Source of the DNA: RCC90-49c sp051016155
Lineage (GTDB): Bacteria > Bacteroidota > Bacteroidia > Cytophagales > Amoebophilaceae
Direction of reading: 5' to 3'
DNA: 64,000 bases
Assembly (NCBI GenBank): GCA_051016155.1
Contig: CP136537.1
Span: 496,001 to 560,000 of the forward strand
Shown one piece after another: positions 27,765 to 37,045 of the stretch; within the stretch, counting starts at the first letter, position 1, and each line of letters opens with the position of its first letter. The translations under genes and the position numbers were made by a program. The notes beneath the pieces are model-generated. The model saw only the letters and a list, made by a program, of their open reading frames with translations. It was not told the DNA's origin and searched no databases.

Positions 27765-27812
27765 TGCTATGCGTCTGCTAGTGAGCTTCAAGCGCGGAAG
27801 AGCAAACAAGTC

Positions 27813-27853
27813 AATCACAAAATCAGCTAATCACTCAATCACCCAATAGTCTC
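27813..27853 (+). repeat. Octamer-repeat leader of the TPR/HEAT gene
   Basis: Five 8-bp steps, AATCACAA AATCAGCT, AATCACTC AATCACCC and AATAGTCT, ending one base before the ATG at 27854. The same period and motif lie upstream of bactofilin, the RepA-like gene and the DNA methyltransferase. Confidence 0.75.
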
Positions 27854-30800
27854 ATGTACACACAGTATCAAAAAGGCCTGTCTATCGTCCTTCTCACTTC
27901 CCTTTTGCTGCAGAGCTGCGGCGGCAATCTGCTCTCGGGCCAGTATCGCCACTCAATGAGGGAGCAGAAAAGTGAAACCACCAATCATGACCTCTCCATA
28001 GGAGCTGCCCCTACCTCGCAGCCCAAAGAAGATTTTACTCCTGAACACAGAAGGAGACACAGGGGTGATCTACACACCGCCCATCAGCCAGAGGCCCTTT
28101 CGGGTAGGCAGCTTCAAACTAGCCGACACACCCCTCCCTCACAACGCCTGCAACACACGCCATCTGATACCAGGCAGCCACACCGCATGGCTCCACCCCC
28201 TTACACTGCGCCAGCAGCCTGGCGAGCGCAACAGCAAAGACAGGGCCTCCATTGCCCTGCTGAACGCCGTGGCAGGCTTTTGGGCGGTGCAGGGAGCGAC
28301 GATGAAGGCGCTGGCGAGGAAAAGCAAGAGACTCCGTCTCCTGCTGATCAGGACCCAGAAGCACTTGCTGATGGTGAGGTATCTAGCCCTCCCTCAAGCC
28401 AGCCTTCTCCTACAAGAACGCCACACCCCTCCCCTGGTAGTGGACAGAAGGGACTCTCTAGTGCCTCTGGGCCAAGGATAGAACAATCAGCTCCCCCAAG
28501 TCCAGGGGAACAAAGTCCTCCTTCTCCCCTGAGCCGACGCCCCTCTTACATGGCCTTGAGAGAGCAGATAAGCAATTCTGGCCTTGCAGACCTTGGAGCA
28601 CTGGTTGCTCAGTTGAATACAGCGCAACCTCCTCCTGAGCAGCAGCGCCTACAGCAACGAGTCCAAGATTACATGCTATGGTTTAACAGCAAGGATGGAG
28701 GTAGTTTGACCATGCAAGGCGGTGGCGCTATCGAAGAATACACCGAGTTAGCGCTGATCGATCCCAATAGCTTGCCAGGCAATCAGCAGCTTCTCAAAGA
28801 TTACTTTAACAGCCTACATGGGCAGTACAAAAGAGCACAACTAGAATCACGAGACGTAACTACTTTTGTACAAGCCTTGTGGTATACGCTGCTCTACATT
28901 GACCCACAAGTCTTTGATGGAGACCCTAGTCCCTTAATTCGCTTGAGCAATGATCTACTCGAGGCCCTTGATCCGCACAGAGCCCTCTTCTCCAAAGCTG
29001 CCTATCCTACCCATCGCGCTACGCTCTATGCCCTGCACCAAACTTTTGTCCTCATCCGCGCCGTTTCACCGAGCCAGTGGCAAACGACTCGCCCTGGAGG
29101 CCTGTACCGTCATTTCAAGGCCAAGCTAGAAGCCGTCCACGAGCACGCGCAATACTATCCTATCCAGCATCAAGTAGCGCTCATATTGCAAAGTCTGGAG
29201 CGCCTCTCAGGCCATGAATCGCGCACTGCTCTCAGACTCAGGCGCCTGGGCCATGGCTTTAAGGGCGTCATGTATTTGCTACAAGGCATCAGCGCCATGG
29301 CCACCCTGGGCTTTGATGTAGACAGCTTTGTAGCTGGCTATGAGAGCTTACAGCGGGCTTTTGCTCAGAAGCGCGTCCAGTCAGCTGCTTGGTATGACTG
29401 GCTGCAAGCCTTGACCCATGCTTCGATCGCCATGTTAGAAGATGAAAACCAAGCTGCTACTTTTGAAGAAGACCTGCGCGCCATCAAGGCACAAGAAGCT
29501 ACCCTAGGCGCTGATGAGGGCAAGACCCTGCGCTTTGGCGTGGTGACACAATTGCGTTCGCTGGCCTTAGAAGGCTCAGAAGCCGTGCGAGCGCATGCAA
29601 CAGCAGAGCTCTCTGAGCTCACCCACACCTGGCGCGATGATCCAGAGGTTCAAGAAACCCTGGTAGAGAGCCTCACAACGATCGCAGCAGCGAGCGGTCA
29701 AGCCCCTTCCGAAGAAGTCAGGGCTGCGTTGGATGTACTCACTACGCACAAGGCACCGATGGTAGCACCAAGCCTCTGCTCCTGGCTCTGTAGGCCCCGC
29801 TGCTACAGCGCTCCACCAGACACTGCCTGGGCACAAGGAAGGGCTTTGTTGCACTATGGTAGCTATTTGGCCACCACGCACCGCATTCCTTTTCCACTAG
29901 TTCAAACCCTACTGGGCACCAACGACGAGCCCAGCCTCAGGGCAGTGGTAGCTTCCTTGCAAGACCGAGGCCTAGCCACAGAGCTGCGTGCGGATGAGGA
30001 TGCAGCAGCAGGCCTTCAACTAGCCCCTGGTGTGCAGGCTGCCTGCCGCTTGTATGGAAGCCAAGAAGAAGGACTAGAAAAGAAAGCCTTGCTCACGAGG
30101 CTTGTCGAAGAACTGGCTAGAACGCATTGGTGGGCTGAGGGGGCAGCCAGCTATGCCCCCCACGTAGCAGCGTTGCTTTCTGTAGCCCATAAGGAGCTAG
30201 AAGCGCAGGTCTCTTTGGGCAGATTATCAGCACAGATGGGTCAGTATAGCGCAGAAGTAGGGCAGAACGAGGAAGCCCTGACATACCACAGCCAAGCGTT
30301 AGCGACCAGGCAGACCTTGTACGGCGACCGGGTAGACATGGAGCTGGCTGACTCGCTCTACAACGTAGGGGCAGCGCAGGAGCGCCTAGAGCGTGATGAA
30401 GGGGCGCTCGACCATCATGAGCGAGCCCTGGCCATGCGGCAAAGACACTATGAAGCTACTGACCATCATGAGGTCGTGGAGTCACTTCAAAGTGTGGTTC
30501 GCCTTTGCGAGCGCTTAGCAGCAAAGGAGCAAGCCTCAGGCCGTGGGGAAGAGGCGTTCGTGCATTACACACGAGCCCTTGAGGTGAAACAAATGCTTTA
30601 TGGCGATCAACCGCACCAGGAGCTGGCCCAGTCTTTCCATAGCCTGGGGGTGGCCCAAGAAAGCCTAGAACGATACGAAGAAGCCTTAAAACATCACGAG
30701 CTAGCCCTGGCCATGCGGCAGACACTATATGGCCAGCAAACACATGCTGAGGTAGCACAATCGCTTTATAGTCTAGGAGTAGCCTATGAAGGGCTAGCCA

Positions 30801-33514
30801 ATGATGAGGAAGCCCTCAAGCACCACAAGCAAGCACTTTCTATGCGGCAGGAGCTCTACCAAGCTGCCAATCATCCTGAAGTAGTACAGTCGCTTCGCCG
30901 TGTAGGTAACCTCTATCAGCGCCTGGGCAAAATCCAAGAGCAATCAGGCGACCCTACCCAAGCGCTGGCACACTATGAACAAGCCCTAGAGGCCAGAAGA
31001 ACATTGCATGGCGATCAGCTGCACGCTGAGCTAGCGCAGTCTTTCCATAGCTTAGGGATAGTTCAAGAAAGGCTAGGCAATGATGCAGAGGCCTTGGGGC
31101 ATCATGAGCAAGCCCTGGCCACGCAGCGAGCACTTCACCCAGAAGTGAGCCACGTTGAGCTAGCGCAGGCGCTCCACAACGTAGGGGCAATACACGAAAA
31201 GTTAGAAGACTATCCCAAAGCGCTGGCACACTATGAGCAAGCCCTGGCCATGCAGCAGGCGCTCCACGGTGAGCAAGCGCACGAAGAAGTAGCCCAATCA
31301 TTTTTCCATACAGGAGTGATCTGCTATAAGTTAGAGCGCTATGCAGAGGCCTTGGGGCATCATGAGCAAGCGCTGACCATGCGGCAGAGGCTGTATGCAG
31401 AGAACCACCTATCACTAGCCCAGTCACTTTACAGTGTAGGACTAGTGCAAGATCGACTAGGCGATAGCGACAAGGCGCTGGAGCACTATAGGCCAGCCAT
31501 GCCCCTACTGGCTACAGCCTTACGCTCAGACCAGACCGCAGTACGCGACCAAGCAGTAGCTTTCTTCCTAGCGCACAAGTACGAGCCTCAGCACGAGGCA
31601 ACGACGCTATTGCTAGCTGAAGAGATGGTAAGACGGCAAGGCAAAGCTGGCCTAGAGCAGCTACTTGGTGTGCTCCACTCAGGCCCTCAGGCAGTAGTAG
31701 GCTTGCAAGACTTACTGTTGCAGCTACGCTGCGTGGAGGCATGGCTCCAGACACAAGAAGACGCAAAAGAAGGCCTAGCAGCGCTAGAAGAGCCGTATCA
31801 CTTGGAGCAGTTGCTAGTGGGGTGGTGGGAACAAGGGTTCAATTGCTTGAGCAAAGATAGGTTAGACGACAAGCTTCTGAAGGTACTTACAGACGCGCTA
31901 CCAAGTATCAGCGCAGTAGTGGGAGCTAGTGCTTCTGTCTTGCAACCCCTTCTCCGTGCCCTGGAGGATTCTGAGGAAGATGTTCGTTATGCCGCCGTCG
32001 AGGCCCTTGGAGCACTCGTGAAAGCCACTCCCTACCATGCAGAGCACGCCCGAGAGGCGCTTATTCTCGCTATCGGGGATTCAGATGTTGATGTTCGTCG
32101 TGCCGCCGTCGAAGCCCTTGGAGCGCTCGTGGAGGCCACCCCTGAGCATGCAGAGCACGCCCTCAAGGCACTCACTTCTGCTATCAGGAATTCAGAGTCG
32201 CATGTTCGTAGTGGCGCCGTCGAGGCCCTTGGAGCGCTCGTGGAGGCGGCCCCCCAGCACGCGGAGGCGGTCCTCGAGGCACTCACTTCTGCTATGGAGG
32301 ATTCAGAGTGGCATGTTCGTCGTGCCGCCGTCGAGGCCCTTGGAGCACTCGTGAAAGCCGCTCCCTACCATGCAGAGGCCGTCTTGGAGGCCCTGATTCG
32401 CGTCCTGAGGGATTCAGATTCTGATATTCGTCGTGCCGTCGCCGAGGCCCTAGGGGAGCTCGTGAAGGCCGCCCCTGAGCAAGCAGAGCACGCCCTCAAG
32501 GCACTCACTTCTGCTATGGAGGATTCAGATTGGCTTGTTCGTCGTGCCGCCGCCCGGGCCCTTGGGGCGCTCGTGGAGGCCGCGCCTTTGCAAGCAGAGG
32601 CCGTCCGAGCAGCCCTGACTTCTGCCATGGAGGATTCAGATTCAGATGTTCGTAGTGCAGCCGCCCGGGCCCTTGGAGCGCTCGTGGAGGCCGCGCCTGC
32701 GCAAGCAGAGCACGCCCGAGAGGCGCTTATTCTCGCTATCAGGGATTCAAATGGGAGTGTTCGTCGTGACGCCGCCTATGCCCTTGGAGCGCTCGCAGAG
32801 CACGCCCCTTTGCAAGCAGAGCACGCCCTCAAGGCACTCACTTCTGCCCTGGAGGATTCAGAGTCGCTTGTTCGTCGTGACGCTACCAAGGCCCTAGGAG
32901 CGCTCGCGAAAGCCGCGCCTGCGCATGCAGAGCACGCTCGAGAGGCACTCACTTCTGCCCTGAGGGATTCAGAGTCGCATGTTCGCATTGCCGCCGCCCA
33001 GGCCCTTGTAGCGCTCGCGAAAGCCGCGCCTGCGCATGCAGAGCACGCCCTCAAGGCACTCACTTCTACCCTGAGGGATTCAGATTGGTATGTTCGCATT
33101 GCCGCCGCCAAGGCCCTTGGAGCGCTCGCGGAGCACGCCCCTTTGCACGCAGAGCCCGCCCTCAAGGTACTTATTGCTGCTAGGGAGGATTCAAGTGGGT
33201 ATGTTCGTCATGCCGCTAGCGAGGCTTTGGAGACTTTTTCTTCTGCACAGCTCACAGCGTACTACTTAGCTACAAAGGACCAGTGCACTATTCCTTGGAT
33301 TGTAGCTAGACTCTACCGCACGCCGCTCGTAGTGCAAGCTAGTCACCAGCCAGGGCATCAGCGCTTGGTCCTGTATCCTAGCACAAGCGCGCCTCCTGTG
33401 TGGGAACGTCCTCAGGAGGAGGTACAACGTTTTGTAGAGGCCATTAGGGCAGGCATTCCAAGTACTTTAGTACTACCCGCACAAGCCGAAGAGGTCAAGC
33501 AAGAGGGGCGATAG
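27854..33514 (+). CDS. Large lipoprotein with kinesin-light-chain-type TPRs and HEAT repeats
   Basis: 1886 aa. The signal peptide ends in LLLQSCGG, so the protein is a surface or periplasmic lipoprotein. Residues about 30-250 are Pro/Ser/Gln-rich and disordered. Residues about 250-780 are helical with no family I recognise. Residues about 790-1220 hold about ten TPRs of KLC type (for example HAELAQSFHSLGIVQERLGN). Residues about 1362-1789 hold twelve 37-aa HEAT units (for example DVRRAAVEALGALVEA), encoded by 111-bp DNA repeats. The last 90 residues (RLYRTPLVVQASHQPG) recur at the end of the HEAT pseudogene at 44801-46796. Such repeat scaffolds in intracellular bacteria often bind host proteins; that is inference. 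Confidence 0.88.
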   Translation: MYTQYQKGLSIVLLTSLLLQSCGGNLLSGQYRHSMREQKSETTNHDLSIGAAPTSQPKEDFTPEHRRRHRGDLHTAHQPEALSGRQLQTSRHTPPSQRLQHTPSDTRQPHRMAPPPYTAPAAWRAQQQRQGLHCPAERRGRLLGGAGSDDEGAGEEKQETPSPADQDPEALADGEVSSPPSSQPSPTRTPHPSPGSGQKGLSSASGPRIEQSAPPSPGEQSPPSPLSRRPSYMALREQISNSGLADLGALVAQLNTAQPPPEQQRLQQRVQDYMLWFNSKDGGSLTMQGGGAIEEYTELALIDPNSLPGNQQLLKDYFNSLHGQYKRAQLESRDVTTFVQALWYTLLYIDPQVFDGDPSPLIRLSNDLLEALDPHRALFSKAAYPTHRATLYALHQTFVLIRAVSPSQWQTTRPGGLYRHFKAKLEAVHEHAQYYPIQHQVALILQSLERLSGHESRTALRLRRLGHGFKGVMYLLQGISAMATLGFDVDSFVAGYESLQRAFAQKRVQSAAWYDWLQALTHASIAMLEDENQAATFEEDLRAIKAQEATLGADEGKTLRFGVVTQLRSLALEGSEAVRAHATAELSELTHTWRDDPEVQETLVESLTTIAAASGQAPSEEVRAALDVLTTHKAPMVAPSLCSWLCRPRCYSAPPDTAWAQGRALLHYGSYLATTHRIPFPLVQTLLGTNDEPSLRAVVASLQDRGLATELRADEDAAAGLQLAPGVQAACRLYGSQEEGLEKKALLTRLVEELARTHWWAEGAASYAPHVAALLSVAHKELEAQVSLGRLSAQMGQYSAEVGQNEEALTYHSQALATRQTLYGDRVDMELADSLYNVGAAQERLERDEGALDHHERALAMRQRHYEATDHHEVVESLQSVVRLCERLAAKEQASGRGEEAFVHYTRALEVKQMLYGDQPHQELAQSFHSLGVAQESLERYEEALKHHELALAMRQTLYGQQTHAEVAQSLYSLGVAYEGLANDEEALKHHKQALSMRQELYQAANHPEVVQSLRRVGNLYQRLGKIQEQSGDPTQALAHYEQALEARRTLHGDQLHAELAQSFHSLGIVQERLGNDAEALGHHEQALATQRALHPEVSHVELAQALHNVGAIHEKLEDYPKALAHYEQALAMQQALHGEQAHEEVAQSFFHTGVICYKLERYAEALGHHEQALTMRQRLYAENHLSLAQSLYSVGLVQDRLGDSDKALEHYRPAMPLLATALRSDQTAVRDQAVAFFLAHKYEPQHEATTLLLAEEMVRRQGKAGLEQLLGVLHSGPQAVVGLQDLLLQLRCVEAWLQTQEDAKEGLAALEEPYHLEQLLVGWWEQGFNCLSKDRLDDKLLKVLTDALPSISAVVGASASVLQPLLRALEDSEEDVRYAAVEALGALVKATPYHAEHAREALILAIGDSDVDVRRAAVEALGALVEATPEHAEHALKALTSAIRNSESHVRSGAVEALGALVEAAPQHAEAVLEALTSAMEDSEWHVRRAAVEALGALVKAAPYHAEAVLEALIRVLRDSDSDIRRAVAEALGELVKAAPEQAEHALKALTSAMEDSDWLVRRAAARALGALVEAAPLQAEAVRAALTSAMEDSDSDVRSAAARALGALVEAAPAQAEHAREALILAIRDSNGSVRRDAAYALGALAEHAPLQAEHALKALTSALEDSESLVRRDATKALGALAKAAPAHAEHAREALTSALRDSESHVRIAAAQALVALAKAAPAHAEHALKALTSTLRDSDWYVRIAAAKALGALAEHAPLHAEPALKVLIAAREDSSGYVRHAASEALETFSSAQLTAYYLATKDQCTIPWIVARLYRTPLVVQASHQPGHQRLVLYPSTSAPPVWERPQEEVQRFVEAIRAGIPSTLVLPAQAEEVKQEGR

Positions 33515-33653
33515 GTAGAGAGTGATGTGACGATGGTGACCTTTGCCCCCCCAATTTGGTCCAAGCTGAGTAAGACTTTTGTCGTCTGAAAGCCTAGCAA
33601 AAGAAGGCTCACCTTGTGCAAAAAAACTAGTATCCTAGCACTTACCTCCTAGC

Positions 33654-35297
33654 CTACACGCTAGATGCTTGCCCCTGCTCAGGAACGAAGGTTCGGAGCA
33701 CCTGCCCTTCAGCATTCTGCAGCTCGCCTTGCCAGTCGGCAATGGCCCGCGTCTGAGAAGAGAAACTAATGCCCATCACGAGTATTTGCTTCCCTACCTG
33801 CGTGTACCGCTTGCTGTACTCCCTCACCTGCGCCTGATCCATTGCTATCGAGGCTGGCTGATCCACCTTCAGCTCAAAGATGTAAATCGCCTTCTCGAGC
33901 TCGCACATCACATCAATACGCCCCTTATTGGTGACTACCTCGGCTTGTGTCCTCATCCCTGAGAGCTCTAAATAGGTAAAGAACACTGCTTGATAGAACC
34001 CTTCTTTAGCCTTGGAGGAAGCATGGTAAGGAATCTTAGCAAAGTGCACATTCATAGTACTTACAAAAGCTGACAGCTCGTAGGCAGCCAGCGCCGCTTT
34101 GAGCTGCTTGGCACCGCGGCTTACTGCTAGCGGATTCACCTTAGCAAATTCCTTTAACAGGGAGCTGAAAAAGGCCTGTCTTACTTCCCTGTTAGGAAAG
34201 TCTAGCGTATAACTCCCTTCTTCCACTTCATCACCTGGATGGTAGGCTTGAATCGTCAGATAACCTGCCTGAAACATCAAGGCAGTTAAGTCAATCTCTT
34301 CGAGACTACTAATTTCCATTAACGCGCTCTCCTCAGCGTGGCTTCCAGCCAGGGGCACGGCAGACTCAGGATGCTTTTTGACTTGCTCAATCAAAAACGA
34401 AGGCGTGCCGGTGGCGTACCAGTAACCTTGAGGCTCTCTCGTTTCCATGTACTTGAGCGTCGAGAAAGGGTTATAGAGGTAAGTTTCCCCCTTTGAGAAA
34501 CGATAGCCGTTGTACCACGCTTTGATCTCTGTTAGTACCTCTTCTTTGCTCGTCTGCTGCCCTTGCGCGTTTCTCTGCTCTGTAACGGCCTCAATGTGCT
34601 TGTCAAAGTATTGAATAAGTTCCTCTTCTGTATAGCCCAGCATGGTGGCATACTGAGGATACATGGTGATGTCATCGAGGTGGTTGGCCTCAGAGAAGAG
34701 CGAGACCTTAGAAAACTTGCTAATCCCTGTGATAAAGGTAAAACGAATATGCGCTTCTAAGCTTTTGAGCGTGCCAAAGAAGTCTTGCAGCAGTGCTCTA
34801 TTTCGTTTGGCTACCTCGAGGTTTTTAAGGTTTTTAATAATCGGACTATCATATTCATCAATAAGGATTACAACGGGATGGTGGGTAGATAAGCCAGTCA
34901 CTAGCGCTTCCAGCCCTTCTTGCAAAGTGGACGTGTCAATAGAGAGCTGATGCTCTCTTGCTAAAGCCTGAAACTTTCTTTTCAACACCTCTTCAAAGAG
35001 TGTGGAATCATGGCTAGCAATACGATAAAGATCAAAATGCAGCACAGGATGAGGCTGCCAATCATAGTCACTCTCGTAAATAGCACAGCCTTTGAAAAGC
35101 TCCTTGTTGCCTTTGAAAATCTCCTTGAGCGTGCTCACAAAGAGGGACTTGCCAAAGCGTCTGGGGCGGGAGAAGAAGTAATGAGGCGCACCTCCTTCGA
35201 TCATTTGCAGGGCAAACTCGGTCTTGTCCACATAGACATACTCCCCCTTACCAAGGATTTTCTCAATGCTCTGTATACCGATAGGAAGTTTTTTCAT
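33654..35297 (-). CDS. AAA-ATPase-like / PD-(D/E)XK nuclease family protein (paralogue 2 of 4)
   Basis: 547 aa from the ATG matching MKKLPIGIQSIEKIL; a slightly longer start 21 bp upstream is possible. The AAA-like domain has SRPRRFGKSLF (Walker A) and VVILIDEYDSPII (Walker B). The nuclease domain has GRIDVMCELEKAIYIFELKV. It is closest to paralogue 1: both share the DVMCEL and MDQAQVREYSKRY type of C-terminus, which differs from paralogues 3 and 4. It lies convergent with the TPR/HEAT gene and about 140 bp from its end. Confidence 0.88.
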   Translation of the reverse strand: MKKLPIGIQSIEKILGKGEYVYVDKTEFALQMIEGGAPHYFFSRPRRFGKSLFVSTLKEIFKGNKELFKGCAIYESDYDWQPHPVLHFDLYRIASHDSTLFEEVLKRKFQALAREHQLSIDTSTLQEGLEALVTGLSTHHPVVILIDEYDSPIIKNLKNLEVAKRNRALLQDFFGTLKSLEAHIRFTFITGISKFSKVSLFSEANHLDDITMYPQYATMLGYTEEELIQYFDKHIEAVTEQRNAQGQQTSKEEVLTEIKAWYNGYRFSKGETYLYNPFSTLKYMETREPQGYWYATGTPSFLIEQVKKHPESAVPLAGSHAEESALMEISSLEEIDLTALMFQAGYLTIQAYHPGDEVEEGSYTLDFPNREVRQAFFSSLLKEFAKVNPLAVSRGAKQLKAALAAYELSAFVSTMNVHFAKIPYHASSKAKEGFYQAVFFTYLELSGMRTQAEVVTNKGRIDVMCELEKAIYIFELKVDQPASIAMDQAQVREYSKRYTQVGKQILVMGISFSSQTRAIADWQGELQNAEGQVLRTFVPEQGQASSV

Positions 35298-35435
35298 GGC
35301 CATGACCTTTGAAAGCAAATCTAATGTGTGCGCGCCAAAGTATAATAGCTCTATGCTTCCATTTGTGCTAGTTACCTTAGGTTTTGGGGCTATCTTTAGA
35401 CAGGCTTTTTATTCAACTACAACACACCCCCTATC

Positions 35436-35838
35436 ATGAAAAAACAAGCCAATAGAAATTACCGTTCACCATATTCATAGCGGAAAGATAGAACTGGCCC
35501 CCTCCCAGCAGAACAACCCCACGACAGGAGAGCGATCTCTCTCTACTCCACTTACTAATACCCAGCTTGCGCTAGCTTTTCAATCTTTCCTACAACATAG
35601 CCAGAGTGAGGCTGAAAAGAATGGTGATTCAGCCACCTTGGCGCGTTTCATTCACTTTGTGACAGGAAGACGCTACTCCAAGCTCCATAATTCTGATCTC
35701 TATAAAAAGCTCCTCGAGCTCACAGATCACTCACTGTCTCCTAGGTACTTGCAGGAACTGGGCGAACTGATCACCCAACTACGCCGTTTTGATTTAGAGA
35801 AGCTTGCTCAAAGCGTTGAAGAGGCGCTCAAGGAGTGA
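35436..35838 (+). pseudogene. Small unknown protein gene with a poly-A frameshift at codons 2-3
   Basis: ATG 35436 is followed by six As (35439-35444), and this frame stops after 14 codons. With five As it would read MKNKPIEITVHHIHSGKIEL, continue AFQSFLQHSQSEAEKNGDS, and run through to GELITQLRRFDLEKLAQSVE and a stop at 35838, about 133 aa. The long frame from 35440 to 35838 is fully open, which argues that it was coding until recently, or is read by slippage. I do not recognise the family. It sits just before the 75-bp repeat array and the replication-type genes, so it may belong to that module. Confidence 0.55.
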
Positions 35839-35844
35839 GGTGCA

Positions 35845-36419
35845 GCGTTAGGTGAAGAGTAACTGACCAAGGCTGTTTTTAAGCTCATTTGGAGAGGTAA
35901 TGGCCCTAAAAACTCCAGCATGCGTTAGGTGAAGAGTAACTGACCAAGGCTATTTTGAGCGCATAGAGAGGGGGACTGGCCCTAAAAACGACAGCATGCG
36001 TTAGGTGAAGAGTAACTGACCAAGGCTATTTTGAGCGCATAGAGAGGGGGACTGACCCTAAAAACGACAGCATGCGTTAGGTGAAGAGTAACTGACCAAG
36101 GCTATTTTGAGCGCATAGAGAGGGGGACTGACCCTAAAAACCCCAGCATGTGTTAGGTGAAGAGTAACTGACCAAGGCTGTTTTGAGCGTATAGAGAGGG
36201 GTACTGACCCTAAAAACCCCAGCATGTGTTAGGTGAAGAGTAACTGACCAAGGCTGTTTTTAAGCTCATTTGGAGAGGTAATGGCCCTAAAAACTCCAGC
36301 ATGCGTTAGGTGTAGGCGTTAGGTGAAGGGGTAGCTCACCAACGCTGTTTTGAGCGCATTTGGAGGGGTAATAGCCCTAAAAACCCCAGCATGCGTTAGG
36401 TGAGCTTGGGCTCACCTAA
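35845..36419 (+). repeat. 75-77 bp tandem repeat array ending in a perfect hairpin
   Basis: TTAGGTGAAGAGTAACTGAC recurs, with TTA at 35848, 35925, 36001, 36078, 36153 and 36229. A 13-bp short unit starts at 36306, then a variant unit at 36319. The array ends at 36396-36419 with TTAGGTGAGC-TTGG-GCTCACCTAA. Units 1 and 6 share one internal sequence (AAGCTCATTTGGAGAGG), units 2-5 another (GAGCGCATAGAGAGGGG). There is no coding frame across it. Confidence 0.9.
36396..36419. other. Perfect 10-bp stem, 4-nt loop palindrome
   Basis: TTAGGTGAGC pairs with GCTCACCTAA around TTGG. The arm is the repeated motif of the upstream array, so the palindrome creates an inverted pair of the same site. The sequence after it (TATTTCTT) is only weakly T-rich, so a terminator is less likely than a protein-binding or origin structure. 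Confidence 0.6.
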
Positions 36420-36597
36420 TATTTCTTGCTCAAGATGTGATCACTTTACCTTCCAAGCTTAACAATCGAACAGAAAAAAACAAGGTTGAATGCTCACAGG
36501 GCTTGTTTTGGTGTCCTGTTAGGTGAGTGCGTGCGTGACCTGCATAGGACTAATTCCGATAATCGTGCTCATCAATCACACTTAAAAACATACAGTT

Positions 36598-36969
36598 ATG
36601 GAAAAAATCACCTTGACCCACTTATCCGACCAAGAGCTCCAGGAGTTGATCCAAGAGGCGATGAAAGTAACCTGGGCCCAGCTGCCCCCTACGCCTCCTG
36701 CAGCCTCTGAGCATGCGCTGCTCACTACCGAGGGAGCCAGTAAGCTGCTCGCCCTAGCTCCTTCTACTATCTATGGACTGGTCCATCAACAAGAAATCCC
36801 CCACATGAAACGAGGCAATCGCCTCTACTTCTCTAGGCAAGAGCTGCTCGAGTGGGTAGGCAAGCAAAGAAGAGCCACACGCAGCGAGTGGACTGCACAA
36901 GCAGTCGCTTACTTCGAAGAGCGAAGCCGCTCGCAGGCCAAGGCCCCTGAGAAGTCGTCAACAGAGTGA
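36598..36969 (+). CDS. Helix-turn-helix (excisionase/MerR-like) protein
   Basis: 123 aa. Residues about 42-90, LLTTEGASKLLALAPSTIYG then LVHQQEIPHMKRGNRLYFSR, are the winged HTH of the excisionase (Xis/HTH_17) family found in nearly every Bacteroidota integrative element. The flanking N-terminal helix and C-terminal basic tail are typical. It lies between the tandem array and the RepA-like gene on the same strand. It may regulate replication or excision. Intact by length and motif. Confidence 0.85.
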   Translation: MEKITLTHLSDQELQELIQEAMKVTWAQLPPTPPAASEHALLTTEGASKLLALAPSTIYGLVHQQEIPHMKRGNRLYFSRQELLEWVGKQRRATRSEWTAQAVAYFEERSRSQAKAPEKSSTE

Positions 36970-36987
36970 CAAGCACCACCATCGCCC

Positions 36988-37045
36988 AATCATCCAATGA
37001 ATTCAATCACCCAATCAGTAAATCATCCAATAACGTTAATAAGCC
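36988..37045 (+). repeat. Octamer-repeat leader of the RepA-like gene
   Basis: Seven steps of 8-9 bp, each starting AAT: AATCATCC, AATGAATTC, AATCACCC, AATCAGTA, AATCATCC, AATAACGTT and AATAAGCC, directly abutting the ATG at 37046. It is the longest run of this motif in the window. Confidence 0.75.

Noticed and set aside
32032..33165. Antisense reading frames across the HEAT repeats
   Set aside because: Low-complexity Ala/Arg/Ser frames are a by-product of the regular 111-bp repeats on the coding strand.
35845..36419. CRISPR array
   Set aside because: Units of 75-77 bp repeat along their whole length, with no unique spacers between short repeats, and no cas genes are present.
36396..36419. 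Rho-independent terminator
   Set aside because: The stem is perfect, but it is not followed by a T run and no plus-strand gene ends just upstream. Its arm is the array motif, so a binding or origin structure is more likely.
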